Shown: positions 47,215-57,302, counted from the first letter of the stretch. The stretch: 64,000 nt of DNA from Cytobacillus purgationiresistens (GCF_030813235.1 NZ_JAUSUB010000023.1:1-64000), one strand, 5' to 3'. A program made the numbers and translations. Notes: generated by a model from the letters alone, not told the origin.

Positions 47215-47409
47215 TTATAGTGCTTTTAATTTGAGAAGTTCCTGTCTGATTCTTTCTAACTTTTGCTTTGTAGTTTTAACTGCATCTTCATTATTAATAG
47301 TCATCGCTTCAAACAATGTTGCCAATTCGTAGTCCATTTCCAATCTTAAAACAGCAGTTCTTTCTTTTTCTAAGCCAGCCTTCTTCAAAGAATTCATAAG
47401 TTGTTTCAT
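47215..47409 (-). CDS. ykzI: YkzI-like small protein
   Basis: A 64-residue helical protein with KERTAVLRLEMDYELATLFE as core, matching by position and length the YkzI protein between suhB and yktB. The open frame extends 34 codons upstream, but AAAAGGGGTG lies 8 bases before the ATG at 47409. Function unknown; the name is from memory of the B. subtilis order. Confidence 0.72.
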   Translation of the reverse strand: MKQLMNSLKKAGLEKERTAVLRLEMDYELATLFEAMTINNEDAVKTTKQKLERIRQELLKLKAL

Positions 47410-47668
47410 AGACAGTACACCCCTTTTCTCAAAATGTATTAATTTTCTGACTATTTTAATTATAGTATGAGGAAGCAATCCTTGATGCAACAAATTTGTA
47501 CGTTTACCCATAAAGAATGGTGTTTTGCCTCAATTAGCCATATAAGCCTTATTCAAGTATTAACAATTTTTTATGCCATAGGTCTTTAACAGCTTATTTC
47601 GGCTAATAAGGTGATTGATACTGCGACATTATGCTACAATAACCTACATAGATAGAGGAGGTTTTATC

Positions 47669-48289
47669 ATGTCTTTTACTGGATTTAACAATGAAGATTT
47701 TAATGTATTTACCATAGAAGGTCTAGATGAAAGAATGGATACTTTAAAAACAACGATCAGACCCAAATTAGAAGAGCTTGGCGGGATGTTTGCACCCTTT
47801 CTTTCTGTAGAAACCGGTGACGAAATGCATCCACATGTTGCAAAACATGCTCGTCGTACTAAAAATCCCCCTAGTGATACTTGGGTCGCTTTTGCTAGTA
47901 ATTCCAGAGGGTATAAAATGCTGCCACACTTCCAAATAGGGCTATGGGAAACACATTTATTCATTTGGTTTGCAGTGATTTATGAAGCACCGAATAAGGT
48001 TGAACTAGGTGGAAGATTAGAAGCGGACATTGACCGTATATACAATGATACGCCAAAAGATTATATGTGGTCTCTGGATCACACAAAACCAGCATCTACT
48101 CCACATGGTGATTTATCTAAAAAAGACTTGCAAAACATGTTTAGCCGTTTGCAAAATGTTAAAAAGGCTGAAATTCTTTGTGGTATCAACATCCCGAGGG
48201 ATGAAGCCGTTCACATGGCTGCTGACGAATTTATCGCTCAAACAGAAGCTGTATTTAAAAAATTATTACCCCTTTATAAACTTGCTTAA
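47669..48289 (+). CDS. yktB: DUF1054 protein YktB
   Basis: A 206-residue soluble protein of the UPF0637 (YktB) family: FTGFNNEDFNVFTIEGLDER at the N-terminus, AKHARRTKNPPSDTWVAF near residue 65. Function unknown. The ATG at 47669 follows GAGGAGG; the ORF extension upstream is not preceded by a site. Confidence 0.92.
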   Translation: MSFTGFNNEDFNVFTIEGLDERMDTLKTTIRPKLEELGGMFAPFLSVETGDEMHPHVAKHARRTKNPPSDTWVAFASNSRGYKMLPHFQIGLWETHLFIWFAVIYEAPNKVELGGRLEADIDRIYNDTPKDYMWSLDHTKPASTPHGDLSKKDLQNMFSRLQNVKKAEILCGINIPRDEAVHMAADEFIAQTEAVFKKLLPLYKLA

Positions 48290-48294
48290 ACATA

Positions 48295-48338
48295 AAAAAG
48301 GGCCTCCTGGTTGGTTCAGGGGCCCACTCTTTATTTCA
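48295..48338. terminator. Terminator between yktB and yktA
   Basis: GGGCC-CCTG pairs with CAG-GGCCC around a 7-base loop. It overlaps the yktA stop region. Confidence 0.75.
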
Positions 48339-48603
48339 TTTTGATTAGCTGCCCAGGTTCAGCATCTTTCACGGTCTTAATGGTTTTATACGGCGAATAA
48401 CCGCTAAGCTCCTCAAACTCTTTGCAAATATTTCTTTCCTGCGATTTACCGGGAACAATTTCTTTAAAGCGTCTATAGGACACCATGAATTGCTCACGTT
48501 CTATTCCTTTTTCATATGCCTTCTCGACTGTTTGAAAAAAGTCAATCGCATCAATAATCTCATCTGTCGACCAATCCTGATCTAAAGGGTATTGGTATTC
48601 CAT
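48331..48603 (-). CDS. yktA: UPF0223 protein YktA
   Basis: A 90-residue protein with the family signature YQYPLDQDWSTDEIIDAIDFF and SGYSPYKTIK near the C-terminus. Function unknown. The ATG at 48603 follows GAGGTGAT. Confidence 0.93.
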   Translation of the reverse strand: MEYQYPLDQDWSTDEIIDAIDFFQTVEKAYEKGIEREQFMVSYRRFKEIVPGKSQERNICKEFEELSGYSPYKTIKTVKDAEPGQLIKMK

Positions 48604-48673
48604 TCTGCTTATCACCTCAAAAAGTCTTACTTGCTGATTCTACTTCAGAAAAAAGGAGACTGCAATACCTTTA

Positions 48674-49630
48674 TTATGACCATCTTCTGCGGATTTCTTC
48701 AGCTTCATTGATCATTCTTTTCATGAGTTCATCCACTGAAGGTATATCCTTTATCAGCCCCATTACTTGGCCTGCCCACCCAAAGCCCTCATCGTCTTTG
48801 CCATCGTATATGTACTTTTTATTTGCTTCACCACTAATAAAATCTTTTAAGCGCACGTACCCGCCATTATCTTTCTCAATTTCGAGAATTTGATTGGTCC
48901 AAGTATTTGCAATGACCCTTGCTGGTGCCCCAATGGATCTTTTTATTATGGCTGTATCGGTTTCCGATCCTTCCACCAACCTATTTTTATAGACATCACT
49001 CGCATGGACACATTCTTTAGTAGCTATAAACCTTGTTCCCATTTCAATGCCTTCCGCACCCAGGCTGAGAGCTGCCATCAGGCCCCTGCTGTCCCCAATT
49101 CCTCCAGAAGCCACTACTGGTATGGAAACGGCATCTACCACTTGCGGGATTAATACAAGTGTTCCAACATCATCTCTGCCGAGGTGGCCTCCACCTTCTT
49201 GTCCTACAACCATAACAGCGTCTGCTCCAAGTTTTTCAGCTTTTATCGCTTGCCTTTTCGCAGCAACGAGCACAAGTTTCTTCATTTCAACGCCTTCAAG
49301 TTGTTTAAAAAAGGGTTCTGGGTTTCCTCCGGTCATGGTAACCACTGGAACTTTCTCTTCAATCGCCACATCCAAGAAATCTGAAAAAGGACGACCATGC
49401 TGGCCAATGGCAAAGTTCACTCCAAATGGTTTATCAGTAAGCGTTTTCACTTTGCGGATTTCTTCACGTAGTTCTTCAGGCTGATTTAACGACATCGCAG
49501 TTATTTGACCGAGGCCACCTGCATTCGAAACGGCCGCAGCTAATTCCGAGTATGCTAAATGTGCTAAACCGCCTTGAATAATTGGATACTCAATATTAAG
49601 TAACTCAGTAATTTTAGTTTTCCATTCCAT
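48674..49630 (-). CDS. NAD(P)H-dependent flavin oxidoreductase, nitronate monooxygenase/FabK family
   Basis: A 318-residue FMN-dependent TIM-barrel protein. The N-terminus (EYPIIQGGLAHLAYSELAAA), AVMVVGQEGGGHLGRD near residue 140 and VVASGGIGDSRGLMAALSLGA near residue 175 give the FMN-binding pattern. Members are nitronate monooxygenases or FabK-type enoyl-ACP reductases. The sequence alone does not decide between them; no fatty-acid genes are nearby. It is single and divergent from speA. Confidence 0.85.
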   Translation of the reverse strand: MEWKTKITELLNIEYPIIQGGLAHLAYSELAAAVSNAGGLGQITAMSLNQPEELREEIRKVKTLTDKPFGVNFAIGQHGRPFSDFLDVAIEEKVPVVTMTGGNPEPFFKQLEGVEMKKLVLVAAKRQAIKAEKLGADAVMVVGQEGGGHLGRDDVGTLVLIPQVVDAVSIPVVASGGIGDSRGLMAALSLGAEGIEMGTRFIATKECVHASDVYKNRLVEGSETDTAIIKRSIGAPARVIANTWTNQILEIEKDNGGYVRLKDFISGEANKKYIYDGKDDEGFGWAGQVMGLIKDIPSVDELMKRMINEAEEIRRRWS

Positions 49631-49826
49631 TCATATCTGCCTCCATTCCATACACTATACTTTCTTCGATATCCATCTTCTATTTTCCTGTTTAAATTAT
49701 GAACACTTTATGTTTTTTTTATTTATTTCTTGCATAAACTGCAAACTTTCTATGCATAAGCGATGAATAATGCTATAATTCATATGTTTCTTTGAAAATT
49801 AGAATTTAAAGAGGTGTGGAAATACA

Positions 49827-51296
49827 TTGTCTCAGTCTGCAACACCATTATTCAGCGGTTTACTCGCACACGCTAAACAAAACCCAGTACAATTCCATAT
49901 TCCCGGACACAAACAAGGAAAAGGTATTGACCCTGAGTTTAGGGACTTTATTGGAGATAACGCATTATCCATTGATTTAATTAATATAGGTCCACTCGAT
50001 GATCTTCACCAGCCAAAGGGAATGATTAAAGAAGCCCAAGATTTAGCTGCCGAAGCTTTTGGTGCAGATCATACATTCTTTTCTGTACAAGGTACAAGCG
50101 GAGCAATTATGGCGATGGTCATGGCTGTTTGCGGACCTGGTGAAAAAATTATCGTTCCAAGAAATGTTCATAAATCTGTCATGTCAGCCATCATTTTTTC
50201 AGGTGCAACACCCATCTTTATTCACCCTGTAGTCGATAAGGAACTTGGGATCTCACATGGTATGAGCACTGACGCTGTTTCTAAAGCACTTGAGCAGCAT
50301 CCTGATGCAAAGGGATTGCTTGTTATTAATCCAACTTATTTCGGCATCTCTGCTGATTTAAAACAGATTGTAGAAATTGCACATTCCTATAATGTGCCTG
50401 TGTTAGTTGATGAAGCCCATGGGGTTCATATTCATTTTCATGACACCCTACCAATGTCAGCCATGCAGGCAGGAGCAGACTTAGCTGCAACGAGCGTGCA
50501 TAAACTTGGCGGGTCTATGACTCAAAGCTCCATTTTAAACTTAAAAGGAAGTCTTGTTTCTCAAAAAAGAGTTCAATCCATTCTCAGCATGCTGACAACG
50601 ACATCGACATCCTATATACTGCTTGCTTCACTTGATGTTGCACGAAAACGATTAGCTACTGAAGGTAAAGTGCTTTTGGATGAAACAATTGATTTGGCGA
50701 ATAGTATCAGAAACCAATTGAATGAAATCGAACACATATACTGCGTCGGCGAAGAAGTATTAGGAACGAGGGCAACCTTTGATTATGATCCCACGAAACT
50801 AATTATTTCTGTTAAGGATCTAGGAATTACCGGCTTTGAAGTAGAAGTTTGGTTAAGGGATCATTATCAAATTGAAGTAGAAATGTCCGATTTATATAAT
50901 ATTTTGTGTATCATTACACCTGGTGACTCAAAAAAAGAGGCTGATATCCTTGTTGATGCATTAAAACAACTTTCAGCTGAACGTCACGGAAAAGCAGCAA
51001 AGGTGGAGGCTCAAGTCCTATTGCCTAACATTCCAGTTCTTGCTCTTTCACCTCGTGATGCATTTTATGCTGATACAGAACTTATACCATTTGCAGAATC
51101 CGAAGGTCGGATCATTGCTGAATTTATTATGGTATATCCTCCTGGTATTCCAATTTTTATTCCTGGAGAAATTATTACGAAGGAAAATTTACAATATATC
51201 AAAACGAATATGGACGCAGGCCTTCCCGTACAAGGTCCTGAAGACTACGATTTTAAATACCTGCGGGTCATCAAAGAGCATAGAGCCATTAAGTAG
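49827..51296 (+). CDS. speA: Arginine decarboxylase
   Basis: A 489-residue PLP enzyme of the Orn/Lys/Arg decarboxylase family, first step of polyamine synthesis in Bacillus (arginine to agmatine). The PLP lysine is in ATSVHKLGGSMTQSS near residue 225, with FSVQGTSGAIMA near residue 90 and VDEAHGVHIHF near residue 190. The start is TTG after GAGGTG. It is not followed by speE or speB here. Its terminator is shared with the convergent sr1 gene. Confidence 0.95.
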   Translation: MSQSATPLFSGLLAHAKQNPVQFHIPGHKQGKGIDPEFRDFIGDNALSIDLINIGPLDDLHQPKGMIKEAQDLAAEAFGADHTFFSVQGTSGAIMAMVMAVCGPGEKIIVPRNVHKSVMSAIIFSGATPIFIHPVVDKELGISHGMSTDAVSKALEQHPDAKGLLVINPTYFGISADLKQIVEIAHSYNVPVLVDEAHGVHIHFHDTLPMSAMQAGADLAATSVHKLGGSMTQSSILNLKGSLVSQKRVQSILSMLTTTSTSYILLASLDVARKRLATEGKVLLDETIDLANSIRNQLNEIEHIYCVGEEVLGTRATFDYDPTKLIISVKDLGITGFEVEVWLRDHYQIEVEMSDLYNILCIITPGDSKKEADILVDALKQLSAERHGKAAKVEAQVLLPNIPVLALSPRDAFYADTELIPFAESEGRIIAEFIMVYPPGIPIFIPGEIITKENLQYIKTNMDAGLPVQGPEDYDFKYLRVIKEHRAIK

Positions 51297-51298
51297 CA

Positions 51299-51335
51299 AA
51301 AGCAAAGCCTTCCGAATTCGGAAGGCTTTGTTTAT
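51299..51335. terminator. Shared terminator of speA and sr1
   Basis: AAAGCCTTCC and GGAAGGCTTT pair around GAATTC. The plus side ends speA; on the minus strand the same stem would form the 3' terminator of SR1 RNA. Confidence 0.9.
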
Positions 51336-51355
51336 ATTACCATTCTGCTATATTA

Positions 51356-51475
51356 TCATTCTTCTTTTTTTAGTTGTTCACATGCGCATCCACATTTAGC
51401 ATAAAGGACGGAGACTTTTTCATCTTCAAAATAGTCAATTGTTGAATTACAAGTTTGGCATACAATCGTTCCCAT
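51356..51475 (-). CDS. sr1P: SR1P, GapA-binding peptide
   Basis: A 39-residue peptide, beginning MGTIVCQTCNSTIDYFEDEK and containing YAKCGCAC; the four to five cysteines form two clusters. AAAGGAG precedes the ATG. In B. subtilis SR1P binds glyceraldehyde-3-phosphate dehydrogenase GapA and, with it, stimulates RNase J1, whose gene begins at the right end of this window. Confidence 0.9.
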   Translation of the reverse strand: MGTIVCQTCNSTIDYFEDEKVSVLYAKCGCACEQLKKEE

Positions 51476-51505
51476 TTTTCAATCTCCTTTATTTTTTTAA
51501 TTTTT

Positions 51506-51519
51506 TGTAAGCGATAACA
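51506..51519 (-). promoter_or_regulatory. CcpA cre site at sr1
   Basis: TGTAAGCGATAACA fits the cre consensus TGNAANCGNWNNCA. It begins about 3-16 bases after the predicted start site, where bound CcpA would block transcription. SR1 is known to be repressed under glycolytic conditions, mainly by CcpN with a CcpA contribution. Confidence 0.75.
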
Positions 51520-51528
51520 TCTATTTAA

Positions 51529-51557
51529 ATAATAATATAACATTTATCATTCTTCAA
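51529..51557 (-). promoter_or_regulatory. sigma-A promoter of sr1
   Basis: On the minus strand TTGAAG (51552-51557), 17 bases, TATTAT (51529-51534). Confidence 0.65.
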
Positions 51558-51661
51558 GCCCATTTGTATAACATTTTATATTTAATTTCGTCATTATTAA
51601 CAAAAAAAGCGAATTAGTATGTCATATATAATAAAAAATAGACCTTATCGGCCTGCAAAAA

Positions 51662-51961
51662 TTACTCATACTCTGTTTCAAAATGTGATTGAGGGATGGT
51701 CTCTTTAAAAAACTCAATCAATTCTGCGGTTTGTTCATTATTATCCATTTTAAAAACCTTCTGTAAATATTCGGTGTCATCGAGATCCTTAGGGTCGAGG
51801 AGTGTAGAGCGGCCGGTTTGCATACATACAACGAGGGGTTTTGCAAAGAAGAGACTTGTATAGATAATACCAAAATCATACCGTGTTAAATCCGTCGTAA
51901 AACCTACAAAACGAACATTGACATTTTCATGCTCATCATAGAGCTTTTGGAAAAACTCCAT
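51662..51961 (-). CDS. DUF3055 protein
   Basis: A 99-residue soluble protein of the DUF3055 type (NVRFVGFTTDLTRYDFGIIY near residue 15, VVCMQTGRSTLL near residue 45). Function unknown. AGGAGCGAT lies before the ATG. It stands between sr1 and a divergent small gene. Confidence 0.75.
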   Translation of the reverse strand: MEFFQKLYDEHENVNVRFVGFTTDLTRYDFGIIYTSLFFAKPLVVCMQTGRSTLLDPKDLDDTEYLQKVFKMDNNEQTAELIEFFKETIPQSHFETEYE

Positions 51962-52124
51962 ATCGCTCCTCCTTTTTATTTTAATATTTTGAATATTATT
52001 ATAATTTATTCTGCACTTTTTTTCAAGCTTTTTATTTTTTTTTAAGAGTTATCATTGTCAGCGCAATTTATCTAATGCTAGAATAAATGGAGGATTCCTA
52101 TATATCAAAATGGAGGGATAGGTT

Positions 52125-52559
52125 TTGACAGCTACTGCTTACATTAAACTTGTGCCATCATCAGAAACCGAACATATTACAATTGAAATGATTAAAGATT
52201 ATTTTCAGTATTTTAAAGAAATTACTTCAAAGACTGGCACCCAACTAAACTGGTCTTATAATGAGGCTGCATTTCCCTACAGTATTAAAGAACACCCTGC
52301 ATCTGAAAACAAATGGTTCTATCTTCAATCTGATACAGAACAGTATAATCTTATTATGCTTGGAATCGACAAAGAAATCGTTCATGAAGACAATGGAACC
52401 GAAAGAATTCAAATGTATATTCAGGTAACATTACCGGAAACATCTACTTTCGGTGATAAAGGGAAAGCTAACGAATTTTGTAGATTTCTCGCAAAGAAAT
52501 TAAAAGGTGAATTGCATTTATTTAATGGGCGTATTATGTATTTTTATCCCAGAAAATAA
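52125..52559 (+). CDS. DUF1885-like protein
   Basis: A 144-residue soluble protein (AYIKLVPSSETEHITIEMIK near the N-terminus, NEFCRFLAKKLKGELHLFNG near the C-terminus). I assign DUF1885 from memory of the Bacillus region between pdh and speA. Function unknown. The start is TTG after GGAGGGATAGG. Confidence 0.68.
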   Translation: MTATAYIKLVPSSETEHITIEMIKDYFQYFKEITSKTGTQLNWSYNEAAFPYSIKEHPASENKWFYLQSDTEQYNLIMLGIDKEIVHEDNGTERIQMYIQVTLPETSTFGDKGKANEFCRFLAKKLKGELHLFNGRIMYFYPRK

Positions 52560-52662
52560 ATGAGTACAATAAAGGGCAAACAAATGTACACTTTTTAGTT
52601 CACTCTCGTATCTCAGTTACTAAACCATTATTATCAGATTTTCAACTAAGAGGTGTCAATAA

Positions 52663-53013
52663 ATGAAAAACCGTGTCATTATCATTAGTTTGATTGCGCT
52701 TGCTTTTACGGTCGTTTCCCCGTTTATCTTTAATGCTTATATTGAAGATAAACCTGAGGAATTGGAACAATCACTTGTATTTGGCGGACCATTCCCATTT
52801 GCAGAACAATCGTTAAAGGTACCGGAAAGTCCATTTTCTTATCCAGCAATCATTGAATTTGAATCTCCGCTAGATGAAAGCACTACAATTAAATGGATCC
52901 CTATGCTCTTAACGTTTACATGTTTCTTCCTATTATTTTTCTCATTTTATTCCATCGTTGCGAGATTTATTACTGGAAAGCCTAAAAAGACGGAAGAAGA
53001 GAAGCCAGAATAA
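52663..53013 (+). CDS. Small two-helix membrane protein, unknown function
   Basis: A 116-residue protein with a helix at residues 4-24, an extracytoplasmic segment of about 50 residues rich in Pro and Phe, a second helix at about 80-100 and a charged tail. No family recognised. AGAGGTG precedes the ATG. Confidence 0.72.
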   Translation: MKNRVIIISLIALAFTVVSPFIFNAYIEDKPEELEQSLVFGGPFPFAEQSLKVPESPFSYPAIIEFESPLDESTTIKWIPMLLTFTCFFLLFFSFYSIVARFITGKPKKTEEEKPE

Positions 53014-53044
53014 GGCTCCCCTTCTTTTTTGTTTACCTTATTTA

Positions 53045-53869
53045 TTATGGAGTCTTAATTAATGCAGGATCAGCGATCTCATATCCTTTTTCTATTAGCC
53101 CATTCACAATTGTCTCGAGCGCTTCATTCGTCCATGTTCGATCATGCATGAGCAAAATAGAGCCATTGCTTAAGAAAGGCGATTCAATCATGATATTAGC
53201 AAGCGCATCTTTTGTTTGATATTCTTTTTCCCAATCATATCCATAGGTCCAATTCATCGCTGTCATCCCGGCATCCTTTACAATTTGAAGACTCTCATCC
53301 GTATTGGCACCAAAAGGCGCTCTAAAAAATTTTGGCCTTTCACCAATTATCTCCTCTATACGGTCATTCAGACGATTGATCTCTTCCTTTTGCTCTTCCA
53401 CAGAAATTTCCTTTAAATTTTCATGGTGATAGGTATGATTTCCAATTGCAAAACCCATCTCATGTATTTTCTTTAAAGCATCTTCTCCTTTTTTTGAATC
53501 TAAAAAGTGACCATTTACAAAGAAAATTGCTTTAACTGCAAGATTATTTAAAGTCTGGGCCATCTCTATTGCATGTTGATCTGGAGCATCATCAATCGTT
53601 AATAATACGATTTTTTCATTCGCCTCACCGAGAGGCTCCAGTTTCCATGTTGCCTCATTAACCTCGTATTGAGGCTCAACTCTTTCATTGATAACATCTT
53701 CCATCTCTTTTTTCTCGGCATCTGATGAATCATCCTCTACTTCCTCAGGCTTTTCCTCCTTTGGGGTAGATATTACAGGAGAAGCATCCGTCTTCTCCTT
53801 TGTTGACGTACTATTACATCCCAAAAGCAAGAATACTGATAGTAGTATGATTCCATAGGATTTAATCAT
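53045..53869 (-). CDS. Lipoprotein polysaccharide deacetylase (NodB-like)
   Basis: A lipoprotein signal (VFLLLGC, cysteine 18) and an acidic linker lead to a carbohydrate esterase 4 domain. Motif 1 is LTIDDAPD (variant of TFDDGP), motif 2 GNHTYHH, motif 3 RAPFG, motif 5 LLMHD. It probably deacetylates peptidoglycan or another cell-wall glycan outside the membrane. DDAP instead of DDGP is found in some active members. Confidence 0.88.
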   Translation of the reverse strand: MIKSYGIILLSVFLLLGCNSTSTKEKTDASPVISTPKEEKPEEVEDDSSDAEKKEMEDVINERVEPQYEVNEATWKLEPLGEANEKIVLLTIDDAPDQHAIEMAQTLNNLAVKAIFFVNGHFLDSKKGEDALKKIHEMGFAIGNHTYHHENLKEISVEEQKEEINRLNDRIEEIIGERPKFFRAPFGANTDESLQIVKDAGMTAMNWTYGYDWEKEYQTKDALANIMIESPFLSNGSILLMHDRTWTNEALETIVNGLIEKGYEIADPALIKTP

Positions 53870-53996
53870 TTCGCACTTCCCTTTTAAGAGTTCAATAATA
53901 AGAATGAAAAAATAAGCATCGTGGAAAGTGAAGGAATGAACAGCATGATTTTAATTCACTTCAAGTTATGATCCATTCATTCTGCGATAATCCTCA

Positions 53997-54239
53997 CTAG
54001 TTCGTCAGAATAGCCATAACCAGATGAATTGAGCCGTATAAGCTAAGGCTCATACATGTTGCTAAAAGTGTTTTTCGCTTTGATTTCATCAAATAATTTC
54101 CAATATTTATTGCCATATAAAAAAAGATAAGAAACATAATTACCTTATAAATGAGCTGATCATATTTGGAAAGCCATTCAATCAATGTGTAACAGCTCCA
54201 TATTATGAGCTGAATGAGCATCACTGTATACAGCTTCAT
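53997..54239 (-). CDS. Small membrane protein, unknown function
   Basis: An 80-residue protein with about three hydrophobic segments (LYTVMLIQLIIWSCYTLIEW, then IYKVIMFLIFFYMAINIGNY). The ATG at 54239 follows GGCGGTGG; the longer frame upstream precedes that site. No family recognised. It lies between the deacetylase and pdhD. Confidence 0.65.
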   Translation of the reverse strand: MKLYTVMLIQLIIWSCYTLIEWLSKYDQLIYKVIMFLIFFYMAINIGNYLMKSKRKTLLATCMSLSLYGSIHLVMAILTN

Positions 54240-54443
54240 CTTTCCACCGCCTATTATATACTTACCTATTCCCAAATCCTTAGATTTAAAAACCAATCTG
54301 GTACTTGTAATATATGTAGTAAGCAGCTATCTTATTTTTATTTTAACATAGGTTTAGGCCAACTTATTTCAAGCCGTATACTATTCTCCACAATTCATTG
54401 CTTTCCTTCATATAGTAACTTCAAACTTTAGATTAAATGCAAG

Positions 54444-54480
54444 TAAAAAGACCTCTCTTTAATTAAAAGAGAGGTCCTTA
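54444..54480 (-). terminator. Terminator of the pdh operon
   Basis: GACCTCTCTTT pairs with AAAGAGAGGTC around a short loop; the minus strand ends in CTTTTTAC. It lies 10 bases after the pdhD stop. Confidence 0.9.
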
Positions 54481-54489
54481 TAAACTATT

Positions 54490-55899
54490 TTATTTTACAA
54501 TATGAATAGGTGTTCCTAATGCAACCTCAGCTGCTTCCATCGTAATTTCACCTAATGTAGGATGAGCATGAATTGTCATAGCTAAATCTTCTGCAGTCAT
54601 TCCTGCTTCAATCGCTAATCCTAATTCAGCAATCATGTCGGATGCATTGGTCCCAGCAATTTGAGCGCCAATTACAAGGCCGTCTTCTTTACGTGTAATC
54701 AGCTTAACATAACCATCAGTGCTATCTAAAGCAAGTGCACGACCATTCGCTGCGAATGGGAACTTAGCAGCCGTATACTCCAGGCCTTCTTCTTTTGCCT
54801 GAGCTTCACTATAGCCAACTGTTGCAAGTTCTGGATTAGAAAATACAACAGCAGGAATACCTAAGTAGTCAATCTCTGAAGAATGCCCTGAGATTACCTC
54901 TGCAGCAATCTTACCTTCGTATGATGCTTTATGTGCAAGTTGAGGTCCTGAAACGATATCACCAATAGCGAATATATTGCTTACGCTTGTACGGCATTGT
55001 TTATCAATTTCAATCACACCTCTGTCAGACATCTTAATACCCACTTGTTCAAGTCCTAGCTCATCCGTGTTTGGACGACGGCCAACCATTACAAATACAT
55101 AATCTGCATCAAGTGATTTTTCCTCACCTTTTGCTTCATACGTTACTTTCACACCTTTGTCAGTCTCTTCCACACCTTTAGCTTTTGCTTTTGTGATGAT
55201 CTCTGCGCCTTTTTTCTTTAGGTTCTTTTTAACAAGTGTCGTCATTTGTTTTTCGAAGCCAACAAGAATATCATCCGCTCCTTCTAAAATCGTCACTTGT
55301 GTACCAAAGCTTGCATAAGCTCCGCCTAATTCAATTCCAATTACACCGCCGCCGATAACAGCGATTTTCTCTGGAATTTCTTCTAATTCTAATGCACCTG
55401 TCGAATTAAGAACGCGCTTAGAATATTTAAATGCAGGAAGTTCAATCGGTCTTGAACCAGTTGCAATGATTGCATTTTTAAATGTATAAGTTTGAGCTGA
55501 GTTTTCATCCATTACGCGCAATGTGTTTCCATCAACGAAATAAGCTTCACCTTTTACAACTTCCACTTTATTTCCTTTTAATAAACCTTGCACACCACCG
55601 ACTAGTTTTTTTACAACGCCAGCTTTAAATTCTTGGACTTTTGAAAAATCAACTGTAACATTTTCCGCTTTAATTCCAATATTCTCGGAATCTTTCGCAG
55701 TTTCGTAACGATGTCCAGCTGAAATGATTGCTTTTGAAGGAATACATCCTACATTTAGACAAACTCCGCCTATTTCTGCTTTTTCTACAATTGTAACTTT
55801 CTGTCCTAACTGAGCTGCACGAATTGCTGCAACGTATCCTCCAGGACCTGAACCAATAACTATCGTATCTGTTTCAATAGGGAAATCTCCAACTACCAT
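54490..55899 (-). CDS. pdhD: Dihydrolipoamide dehydrogenase (E3)
   Basis: A 469-residue flavoprotein that reoxidises lipoyl groups. FAD site [19 protein letters not shown] near residue 15, redox-active [14 protein letters not shown] (C45/C50 region), NAD site [18 protein letters not shown] near residue 185 and the C-terminal HAHPTLGE with the catalytic His-Glu pair. It follows pdhC by 3 bases. Confidence 0.97.
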   Translation of the reverse strand: MVVGDFPIETDTIVIGSGPGGYVAAIRAAQLGQKVTIVEKAEIGGVCLNVGCIPSKAIISAGHRYETAKDSENIGIKAENVTVDFSKVQEFKAGVVKKLVGGVQGLLKGNKVEVVKGEAYFVDGNTLRVMDENSAQTYTFKNAIIATGSRPIELPAFKYSKRVLNSTGALELEEIPEKIAVIGGGVIGIELGGAYASFGTQVTILEGADDILVGFEKQMTTLVKKNLKKKGAEIITKAKAKGVEETDKGVKVTYEAKGEEKSLDADYVFVMVGRRPNTDELGLEQVGIKMSDRGVIEIDKQCRTSVSNIFAIGDIVSGPQLAHKASYEGKIAAEVISGHSSEIDYLGIPAVVFSNPELATVGYSEAQAKEEGLEYTAAKFPFAANGRALALDSTDGYVKLITRKEDGLVIGAQIAGTNASDMIAELGLAIEAGMTAEDLAMTIHAHPTLGEITMEAAEVALGTPIHIVK

Positions 55900-55902
55900 T
55901 TC

Positions 55903-57261
55903 TTACGCCTCCATTAGCAATAATTCTGGGTCGTTCAGTAAACGCTTGATGTGATTGAGAGCATTCTGAGCTGTTGCGCCATCAATCATTCTGTGGTCAA
56001 AGCTTAAAGATAATGCTAATACTGGTGCTGCGATTATTTCTCCATCTTTTACAATCGCTTTTTCAGCAATTCGTCCAATACCTAGAATGGCAACCTCAGG
56101 GTGGTTAATTACTGGAGTAAACCATTGACCGCCTGCGGAACCGATATTGGTTATCGTGCATGATGCACCCTTCATTTCATCAGAGCCAAGTTTACCGTCA
56201 CGAGCTTTTGTTGCAAGTTCATTGATTTCATCCGATATTGCAAAAGTAGATTTTCTGTCAGCATCCTTAATTACCGGTACAAGCAACCCTTTATCAGTGT
56301 CAGCTGCAATGCCGATATTATAGTAGTGCTTGTGAACAATTTCTCCCGCTTCATCATCAAGTGATGTATTTAAAACCGGATATTCACGAAGTGCACTTGT
56401 AAGTGCCTTAACCACATAAGGAAGGAATGTAAGCTTAATTCCTTTTTCTGCTGCAATTTCTTTGAATTTCTTACGATGAGCAACTAATTTTGTTACATCC
56501 ACTTCATCCATTAAAGTAACATGCGGTGCCGTCTGCTTAGAATGAACCATCGCTTTGGCAATCGCTTTACGGATACCACTCATTTTCTCACGAGTTTCCG
56601 GATATTGACCTTCTGGAATCTTTTGAGCAGCAGGTGCAGTTTCTTTTGCGTCACTTTGCTTAGAAGTTTCTTGATCTTGTTGTTGTGCAGAAGCCTCCAC
56701 CGTTTCAGTGCCGCCATCAAGGAACAGATTAATATCATCTTTCTGGATGCGTCCGTTTTTCCCGCTTCCATTAACTTGACGGATATCTATGCCCTTGTCT
56801 CTCGCATACTTTCTGACCGAAGGCATAGCGATGATGCGTTGATTTGAATCTGTTTCCGGCTGAGAAATTACTTTTCCTTTTTTCTCATCATCCTGGACAG
56901 GCGCTTCATCTTTTTTCAGATCTTGTCCAGCTTCACCAGTCGCTTGCACTTGTGCTTCAGTTTTTTCTTCATTTTCTGGCTTTTCATCCTCATGATCGCC
57001 CTTGAATTTTAAATCTTCATAGCCAGGGGCATCAAAAGTAATGAGGACCTGTCCTACAGTTGCAACGGTCCCTTCATCGACAAGAATATCTTCTACCTTC
57101 CCTTTTACAGGAGAGGGAATCTCAACAACTGCTTTATCATTTTGAACTTCACAAAGTACATCATCTTCTTGAACTTCATCGCCAGCTTTTACAAACCACT
57201 TGACGATTTCACCTTCATGGATACCTTCACCGATATCAGGCAATCTAAATTGGAATGCCAA
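55903..57261 (-). CDS. pdhC: Dihydrolipoamide acetyltransferase (E2)
   Basis: A 452-residue E2: one lipoyl domain (residues 1-80, lipoyl lysine in VQNDKAVVE), a flexible acidic linker, a peripheral-subunit-binding domain ([15 protein letters not shown] near residue 146) and a C-terminal catalytic domain with [10 protein letters not shown] near residue 425. It forms the complex core. The start ATG follows GGATGGTGA. Confidence 0.97.
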   Translation of the reverse strand: MAFQFRLPDIGEGIHEGEIVKWFVKAGDEVQEDDVLCEVQNDKAVVEIPSPVKGKVEDILVDEGTVATVGQVLITFDAPGYEDLKFKGDHEDEKPENEEKTEAQVQATGEAGQDLKKDEAPVQDDEKKGKVISQPETDSNQRIIAMPSVRKYARDKGIDIRQVNGSGKNGRIQKDDINLFLDGGTETVEASAQQQDQETSKQSDAKETAPAAQKIPEGQYPETREKMSGIRKAIAKAMVHSKQTAPHVTLMDEVDVTKLVAHRKKFKEIAAEKGIKLTFLPYVVKALTSALREYPVLNTSLDDEAGEIVHKHYYNIGIAADTDKGLLVPVIKDADRKSTFAISDEINELATKARDGKLGSDEMKGASCTITNIGSAGGQWFTPVINHPEVAILGIGRIAEKAIVKDGEIIAAPVLALSLSFDHRMIDGATAQNALNHIKRLLNDPELLLMEA

Positions 57262-57302
57262 TTGAATTCACCATCCTATTGTATCATAATAATGATGCAA
57301 AG

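Larger units (their letters stand above)
51300..51522 (-). ncRNA. sr1: SR1 dual-function small RNA
   Basis: SR1 is a known Bacillus regulatory RNA beside speA that base-pairs with ahrC mRNA and also encodes the SR1P peptide. Here the same place, size (about 220 bases), promoter, cre site, peptide ORF and 3' terminator are all present. The 5' end is predicted from the promoter; the antisense region was not checked because ahrC is not in the window. Confidence 0.82.
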
